This document shows, piece after piece, positions 59,567 to 64,000 of a DNA stretch of 64,000 nt. The stretch is from OLB19 sp964624165 (GTDB lineage: Bacteria; Patescibacteriota; Minisyncoccia; Phycocordibacterales; UBA918): positions 18,753 to 82,752 of the forward strand of contig CAZUWG010000002.1 in the NCBI GenBank assembly GCA_964624165.1. Reading direction: 5' to 3'. The notes under the pieces were generated by a model. The model was given only the letters and a program-made list of their open reading frames with translations. It did not search any database and was not told the origin of the DNA. Position 1 is the stretch's first letter; the number at the start of each line of letters is the position of its first letter. Both the position numbers and the translations under genes were made by a program.

Positions 59567-60331
59567 TTATTGTAGCAGACCTTCAAGTAAATTGTCGTAA
59601 TCATCGCGATGAGCCGTGAGATGAATGGTGCGATGCTTTTCTGTAGTAAGGCGAGACGTCACTTCCCTATGACGTGCCAGATAGTCTGCTACTTTGGCCG
59701 GGATGATGTCTGGTTGCGTGAAAAATTTCACGGAGTGAAATTTTTCACGCAACGCCGACACCAAAAGCGAATAATGCGTACACCCCAGTATTACCGCCTC
59801 TGGTAGTTTTTTTCGTTTATAAAGCAGCTCCTCCACTACCGCCAATGCCTCATCCCCCTTCCCTGCCTCGATTAAAGGTACGAGTGTCGGCGTCGCCACA
59901 CCTTCAAGCATGATGTCTTTCCCTCCCATTTTATCAAACTCAAGACGAAACTTTCCCGAGTCGATAGTTCGTTTGGTCGCGATAAGGAGTACGTCGCTCA
60001 TACCCGCTTTTACGACTTCTTCTACCATTGGCACGATCACGCCCAGAAGCTTTCGATCTGGATAGGCGTGCGGGAGCCACTCATCCTGAAGCCGCCGTAA
60101 TGTCTCGGCCGAAGCAGTATTACACGCCAAAATCACTAGCACACAGCCTTTTTCATACAAATACTCGGCTCCAACTTTTACCAATTGAAAAATCTCATCC
60201 TCTGTCTTGTCTCCGTAGGGAAGGTTGGCTGTGTCTCCATAATATTCATAATCATACTGAGGCAGCGCTGCTACCACCGCTCTTAAGACCAGCACCCCAC
60301 CAAGCCCAGAATCAAGAAAACCTATTTTCAT
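59567..60331 (-). CDS. murI: Glutamate racemase
   Basis: A 254-aa protein that makes D-glutamate for peptidoglycan. FLDSGLGGVLVLRAV, YGDTANLPYGDKTEDEI, VILACNTASAETLRR (first catalytic Cys) and LGCTHYSLLV (second Cys). Between residues about 205-217, the codons form a perfect 39-bp palindrome (59714-59752). It follows the MFS transporter by 2 nt. Confidence 0.95.
   Translation of the reverse strand: MKIGFLDSGLGGVLVLRAVVAALPQYDYEYYGDTANLPYGDKTEDEIFQLVKVGAEYLYEKGCVLVILACNTASAETLRRLQDEWLPHAYPDRKLLGVIVPMVEEVVKAGMSDVLLIATKRTIDSGKFRLEFDKMGGKDIMLEGVATPTLVPLIEAGKGDEALAVVEELLYKRKKLPEAVILGCTHYSLLVSALREKFHSVKFFTQPDIIPAKVADYLARHREVTSRLTTEKHRTIHLTAHRDDYDNLLEGLLQ
59714..59752. repeat. Perfect 39-bp palindrome inside murI
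   Basis: 18-bp arms 59714-59731 and 59735-59752 with loop GGA. It encodes LREKFHSVKFFTQ on the murI strand and almost the same peptide on the other strand. It lies in a variable loop after the second catalytic Cys. Confidence 0.85.
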
Positions 60332-60333
60332 AC

Positions 60334-61545
60334 TTATTCACTTTCGTGCGCTACTTGATATACCATATTGAGAGCCAAACTAGCCAAGGCCGCCAGTACA
60401 AAAGTCCACCCTATTGGCATATAGAGTGCCAAAAGCGCTACCACTAGAAGTCCTAGGGCTCTTCCGCTATGACCTGCCATTTCTCGCAACACGGTAAATT
60501 CATCAATATACTTTCCTTGTTCTGCAGACATGTCATATAAAATTGCCGAAAATGGTGTCTGAGTAAAAATCTTTACAATATTATGATACAAACCAACAAA
60601 GAAAATCTGAGCGGCCGACAGCACAAATATCTTGGCCACCCAACCCATTGCATATAAACCACTACCGACCTTGAGCGTTGTTTGGGTGACGTCTTGCCTC
60701 ATATCAAGATACTTACCCACCAAAAGCTGTACCACGATGGTGATGGCGACAATGACTGTGGACAATGCACCGATTTCAAACACATCACCCTCTAAAAGCT
60801 CATACAGAAAAATTGGCCAGACAACGAGCGTAATTGCTACCTCAACGCCGTTGGCAAATTCGCCGGTCACCACGCCATTGTAGCGTTTGCTAAACATATG
60901 CGACATCGTCTCTCGCCACGACCAATCAAAGTGGTTGTTTGTTTCTGGCACATACGCATATGAGACAGTAGCCGCCACCAAGAGCACGACAGCGATCAAG
61001 AACAAAGTATCGTAACCGGCGTTTGCTATGATAAACCCGGCCAAAATAGGCCCAATAACACCCAAGAAAGCGATCGTTGCAAACGAGAGACTCACCATGC
61101 GAGCGCGCTCTCCTGACTTGGTAAATAAAGAAAAATCAACATGATACGGCACCCAATGAAATACGCGAAAGCCCACAATCGCCACCGTAATCAGCGGCAA
61201 GACAGTCCATATATTTTCTGGAGTAAGGAAATACATTGCCCCGTAGAGCACCACACTGCACACTCCCCCTAAAACCAACGCCCGACTAAAGCCGATATAA
61301 TTGGTGAGGTACATTCCTGGCACTAAAAGCAAAACATACAAAAAAGACAGCAGAGCATAATAAAGCCCCACTACATAAAATTGAGACCCGCTGGTTTCGT
61401 AAAGAAAAATCGGTACAAAAATACCCAGCAAAGCCGCCGCAGCACCGTGTACCAAACGCTTGGCAATAAAAAGCTGTACAAAGCCAGCACTTTGCGGCTG
61501 TTCCCTCTTTTTTATATGTCGATAAGAAAAGCGTGGGGTATGCAT
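60334..61545 (-). CDS. MFS transporter
   Basis: A 403-aa protein with 11-12 TM helices. Helix starts include FVQLFIAKRLVHGAAAALLG and the loop YLTNYIGFSRALVLGG between TM2 and TM3, in the place of the MFS motif A. The C-terminal half has AGHSGRALGLLVVALLALY. The substrate is not predictable. It sits between the EVE gene and murI, separated by 2 nt from each. Confidence 0.85.
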   Translation of the reverse strand: MHTPRFSYRHIKKREQPQSAGFVQLFIAKRLVHGAAAALLGIFVPIFLYETSGSQFYVVGLYYALLSFLYVLLLVPGMYLTNYIGFSRALVLGGVCSVVLYGAMYFLTPENIWTVLPLITVAIVGFRVFHWVPYHVDFSLFTKSGERARMVSLSFATIAFLGVIGPILAGFIIANAGYDTLFLIAVVLLVAATVSYAYVPETNNHFDWSWRETMSHMFSKRYNGVVTGEFANGVEVAITLVVWPIFLYELLEGDVFEIGALSTVIVAITIVVQLLVGKYLDMRQDVTQTTLKVGSGLYAMGWVAKIFVLSAAQIFFVGLYHNIVKIFTQTPFSAILYDMSAEQGKYIDEFTVLREMAGHSGRALGLLVVALLALYMPIGWTFVLAALASLALNMVYQVAHESE

Positions 61546-61547
61546 AA

Positions 61548-62006
61548 TCAGGTAGCCAGCTTACAAATCGCATCAAAATGTGCCTTCTCAACCGGCATCA
61601 CCGACAGTCGGTTCCCCTTCTCTAAAAGGCGCATTGAGAAAAAACGCTTATCCTCCTTCAACTCTTTAAGTGTCACGACCTTAGGAAACTTTTTTACATA
61701 GCGCACATTGACCGCAAGCCAGCGCGGATCGTCTGGGTCACTGTTTGGATCTGGATGCTCGCTCTTTAGGTCAAACTGTGTTGGATCAGGGTACGCCTCT
61801 TTTACTACCTTCATCACACCGACGACTCCTGTCTCCTTGCCAGCATTTGAGTGATAAAAAAGCACTGCGTCGCCGCGCTTCATTTCGTCACGCATAAAAT
61901 TACGCACTTGGTAGTTGCGCGTACCATCCCACATGCCAGTCTTTTCTTTTTTTAGATCGTCAATACTGTAGCACTCTGGTTCGCTTTTCATGATCCAATA
62001 CTTCAT
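61548..62006 (-). CDS. EVE-domain protein (YTH-like)
   Basis: A 152-aa protein that is all EVE domain: KYWIMKSEPECYSIDDL, MWDGTRNYQVRNFMRDEM, GDAVLFYHSNAGKETGVVG and RWLAVNVRYVKKF. EVE proteins bind modified bases in DNA or RNA. TATACT at 62019-62014 (minus strand) is 7 nt before the ATG at 62006, which fixes the start. First gene of the operon EVE-MFS-murI. No modification gene lies nearby. Confidence 0.9.
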   Translation of the reverse strand: MKYWIMKSEPECYSIDDLKKEKTGMWDGTRNYQVRNFMRDEMKRGDAVLFYHSNAGKETGVVGVMKVVKEAYPDPTQFDLKSEHPDPNSDPDDPRWLAVNVRYVKKFPKVVTLKELKEDKRFFSMRLLEKGNRLSVMPVEKAHFDAICKLAT

Positions 62007-62084
62007 ACCCTTCAGTATAACAGGCCGCTCCCCTTCCCTCAAAAAATTGTTATACTTAAGTCATAACAGAATTATGTAATATTT

Positions 62085-62495
62085 ATGATGCATCGAATTG
62101 ACAATTATTTACGCACACGAGCCTTTGGAGCCGCTCGTATCTTACTCGCCGCCGTTTTTCTCTACTCTGGTATCGGCATTATTCAGAATGGTATTGGCCC
62201 TACTGCCGCTTTTTATGAATCTGTCGGCGTCCCGGCTGCCATGCTCGCAGTATGGATTGCACTGGCGGTAAAGATGATTGGGGGTGGGATGTTTATGCTT
62301 GGTATTTACGTGCGCGAGACTGGTATGGCGCTCATCGCCTTCACAACGCTCACCATTTTCTTTGCTCATGCTTCACTGGAAGACATGGACTTCTGGAAAA
62401 ATCTCTCTATCATCGGCGGACTCATGGCCGCTTTGGCATACGACGTCCACGGGCGTGATTATGTGAAATCACAAGAAGAAGTGCGTGTTGGCTAG
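62085..62495 (+). CDS. DoxX-family membrane protein
   Basis: A 136-aa protein with four TM helices (about 16-33, 48-70, 75-95 and 108-125). LLAAVFLYSGIGIIQNG is the DoxX opening signature and GVPAAMLAVWIALAVKMIGG follows. DoxX proteins are membrane parts of redox or oxidative-stress modules. TATACT at 62051-62056 is the likely promoter. Confidence 0.85.
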   Translation: MMHRIDNYLRTRAFGAARILLAAVFLYSGIGIIQNGIGPTAAFYESVGVPAAMLAVWIALAVKMIGGGMFMLGIYVRETGMALIAFTTLTIFFAHASLEDMDFWKNLSIIGGLMAALAYDVHGRDYVKSQEEVRVG

Positions 62496-62512
62496 TAGCT
62501 ACACACAAAAAT

Positions 62513-62542
62513 AAACGCGGCGGGCTAACGCCCGCCGCGTTT
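62513..62542. terminator. 13-bp hairpin with T-run
   Basis: Arms 62513-62525 and 62530-62542, loop TAAC, followed by CTTTTTT. Lies between convergent genes and can end both. Confidence 0.9.
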
Positions 62543-62552
62543 CTTTTTTACA

Positions 62553-63014
62553 CTAACCATTATACGCGATCTGTGCGCCCCAACAAGGACGAGATGCGCT
62601 CCATGGCTGTGTGCCTTGACGCTCGTAGAGACTACGCGCGTACGCAAGGTTGTCTTCAAGGGAGGTGAGGTCAAGCCCCATCCGTATGGCAGCCTGTCCG
62701 TGATAATAGGTATTGATTTGCATCACTCCTGTATCACGTTTGTCTACCACTCCTCGCAAGACTGTACCATCAGCCAATGTGTGACGGAAGTGAGATTCAC
62801 AACGCGCCACATCAATCATTACTGGAATATCCGAAAAATATTCTCTTACAACCGCTTCAGTGTAGCTCACCTGAGCTGCGGTAGCAGGGGCATTATAAGT
62901 GCGCGCTGCTACAATCTGCTTTGGTGCTGCTACTTCTGCTGCAATTGCGTCGGCCTGTTTGATGGTACCGTAGTTCGTGTCGGCGGTAATGGCGCTGTTT
63001 CCAAACGACATCAT
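62553..63014 (-). CDS. Lytic-transglycosylase-like exported protein with uncertain start
   Basis: At least 153 aa from ATG 63014. The C-terminal domain has VARCESHFRHTLADG (catalytic Glu), TGVMQINTYYHG and NLAYARSLYERQGTQPWSA with Cys residues, as in lysozyme-like SLT domains. Upstream of the ATG the same frame stays open to a TAA at 63053-63051 and encodes WLILSFFVSAMMSFGNSAIT, which looks like a signal peptide, but there is no ATG, GTG or TTG in it. The true start may be ATT at 63038, or TTG at 63045 in another frame joined by one missing T in the T6 run. Confidence 0.75.
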   Translation of the reverse strand: MMSFGNSAITADTNYGTIKQADAIAAEVAAPKQIVAARTYNAPATAAQVSYTEAVVREYFSDIPVMIDVARCESHFRHTLADGTVLRGVVDKRDTGVMQINTYYHGQAAIRMGLDLTSLEDNLAYARSLYERQGTQPWSASRPCWGAQIAYNG

Positions 63015-63197
63015 CGCTGAGACAAAAAAGGATAAAATAAGCCAAGTGTCTTATCTAACAAATATCGACTTCCGCCGATAACCGCACAATCATAGCACGA
63101 TATATGCGAGAATAAGACTATACCATATTTTATGCCTTATGTCAACCATTGACTCCCCAACACCCGCTTTTAAGCCACTATATGCTACAATTTCTCT

Positions 63198-63737
63198 ATG
63201 AATTTACTTGTTGGTAACAACATCGCTTACATTGACGGCCAAAATATTTACCTTGGCACCAATACGCATCAACAGACTCCTTGGAAAATTAATCTCCACC
63301 GTTTTCGAGTTTATCTATCAGAAAAATACCACGTTACGCACGCCTACTATTATCTTGGCTTTCTCAACCAGAATAACGAACGCCTGTATGACACTCTTCA
63401 AGAAGCAGGTTTTATTGTAAAGTTTCGCGAACACAACTCACTCATGGCAAGTAAGAAAAAAGGTAATGTTGATAGCGACATTATCTTTGATATTATGCAT
63501 CGACTCTACAACAAAGATATTCCTAATAAAATTGTCCTTGTATCAGGAGATGGTGATTACTGGCGTCTTGTTGATTTTCTTATCGAAGAAAATCGTTTAT
63601 ATAAAATACTCCTTCCAAACCAAGAAAAATCTTCTTCGTTATATAAAAAAATTGACAACGCATTTCTCGTCGACCTCTCGTCAAGTGGAGTGCGAAGAAA
63701 AATTGAGATAGTCCACAAAAAGAAAAGGGCGGCTTAG
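63198..63737 (+). CDS. NYN-domain (LabA-like) nuclease
   Basis: A 179-aa protein of the PIN-like NYN family. Acidic metal-binding residues: AYIDGQNIYL, GNVDSDIIFDIMHRL and LVSGDGDYWRLVDFL. These act as RNA nucleases in some members; the target is unknown. TACAAT at 63186-63191 lies 6 nt before the ATG. A flippase gene follows about 80 nt later. Confidence 0.88.
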   Translation: MNLLVGNNIAYIDGQNIYLGTNTHQQTPWKINLHRFRVYLSEKYHVTHAYYYLGFLNQNNERLYDTLQEAGFIVKFREHNSLMASKKKGNVDSDIIFDIMHRLYNKDIPNKIVLVSGDGDYWRLVDFLIEENRLYKILLPNQEKSSSLYKKIDNAFLVDLSSSGVRRKIEIVHKKKRAA

Positions 63738-63763
63738 GTATTTCTCCGTTTGCCCCCCTTTTC
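63722..63763. terminator. Imperfect hairpin at the end of the NYN gene
   Basis: GAAAAGGG at 63722-63729 pairs with CCCCTTTTC at about 63756-63763 across a long loop; one mismatch in the inner stem. It overlaps the last codons. Weak support. Confidence 0.4.
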
Positions 63764-63815
63764 GTCGTTATAGTGTTAGTATATATACTCATCAAAAAAA
63801 CGCAAGCCCTTCATC

Positions 63816-64000
63816 ATGACACAGCCTCTTATTAGATTCCTTCGCTTTACCGAACGCTATACCAAGACTGACATGGTGTATTTGGTAAAAAACGGAGGTT
63901 GGGTCTTTTTAGGACAGGTTGTCACTTCCCTTTCTGCCTTTGCAGTTATGGTTGCCCTGGCCAACATGGTTGAAAAGGGCGAATACGGTGAATACCGCTT
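63816..64000 (+). CDS. Polysaccharide flippase (Wzx/MOP family), N-terminus only
   Basis: The frame is open from ATG 63816 to the window end (61 codons). It reads KTDMVYLVKNGGWVFLGQVV then SLSAFAVMVALANMVEKGEY and GEYR, the start of oligosaccharide flippases of the MOP superfamily (first TM helix, then loop EKGEYGEY). These move lipid-linked sugars across the membrane. Confidence 0.7.
   Translation, partial: MTQPLIRFLRFTERYTKTDMVYLVKNGGWVFLGQVVTSLSAFAVMVALANMVEKGEYGEYR

Noticed and set aside
1..64000. CRISPR arrays, tRNAs and rRNAs
   Set aside because: No regularly spaced direct repeats and no tRNA-like cloverleaf or rRNA segments were recognised by eye; a tRNAscan-SE run would settle the tRNA question.

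Overview
The window looks like a chromosomal segment of a Candidate Phyla Radiation (Patescibacteria) bacterium, most likely of the Parcubacteria/Paceibacteria side. This rests on gene content, not on a marker-gene tree. The signs are a compact gene-dense layout, short or cysteine-less ribosomal proteins (S4, L36), an alanyl-tRNA synthetase that stops after its editing domain, an archaeal-type aspartyl-tRNA synthetase, a leucyl-tRNA synthetase carrying a Nudix domain, a sigma-region-4/HARE-HTH protein, peptidoglycan genes but no outer-membrane genes, and almost no Shine-Dalgarno sequences. I see no rRNA, tRNA, CRISPR array, insertion sequence or prophage.

Layout. 1-9.4 kb: a partial FAD-linked oxidase with a histone-like Lys/Ala tail, a Pif1-type helicase, a secreted peptidoglycan-binding protein with an acidic tail, msrB, a membrane protein, and a minus-strand RND pump plus adaptor. 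9.5-20.1 kb: small enzymes and membrane proteins, ychF, a HIT protein, leuS with the Nudix insertion, the sigma-like regulator, a membrane-anchored protein of unknown function and mltG. 20.2-26.8 kb: mnmA coupled to an ATP-cone/Mrr-like nuclease, then a tight run of a Cas4/RecB-like Fe-S nuclease, a minimal methylguanine methyltransferase, a coiled-coil protein, an HD hydrolase and oligoendopeptidase F. 26.9-31.4 kb: alaS and two large unrecognised proteins. 31.4-35.5 kb: infA-rpmJ-rpsM-rpsK-rpsD-rpoA-rplQ-rplM-rpsI from one strong promoter. 35.6-39.4 kb: grpE-dnaK-dnaJ. 40.4-43.8 kb: an unusual three-gene membrane operon with a SET-domain methyltransferase fused to membrane helices and a membrane histidine kinase. 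43.8-47.4 kb: trpS, aspS and an M29 aminopeptidase. 48.1-56.4 kb: a division and cell-wall block (scpA, scpB, D,D-carboxypeptidase, mraY, ftsW, murG, gltX, EnvC-like M23 peptidase). 56.4-57.2 kb: an AT-rich gene-free stretch with a 28-bp dif-like site, followed by a Xer-type recombinase and a nuclease-like protein. 58.9-62.0 kb: minus-strand genes including murI, an MFS transporter and an EVE protein. 62.1-64 kb: DoxX, a lytic-transglycosylase-like protein, a NYN nuclease and the start of a flippase.

Two signals run through the whole window. First, many genes have a TANNNT -10 hexamer exactly 6 nt before the start codon, so the start codon is the predicted +1 and the mRNA would be leaderless. 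Second, most transcription units end in long perfect hairpins whose arms are unrelated but whose apex is repeatedly GCRAAGC or its complement GCTTYGC. Similar hairpins also lie inside the coding sequences of gltX and dnaK, and a longer AT-rich palindrome lies inside murI.

The most unusual protein architectures are the membrane-SET protein, the Nudix-LeuRS, the histone-tailed FAD oxidase and the sigma4-HARE regulator. All coordinates and motifs were read by eye; no database search was run.
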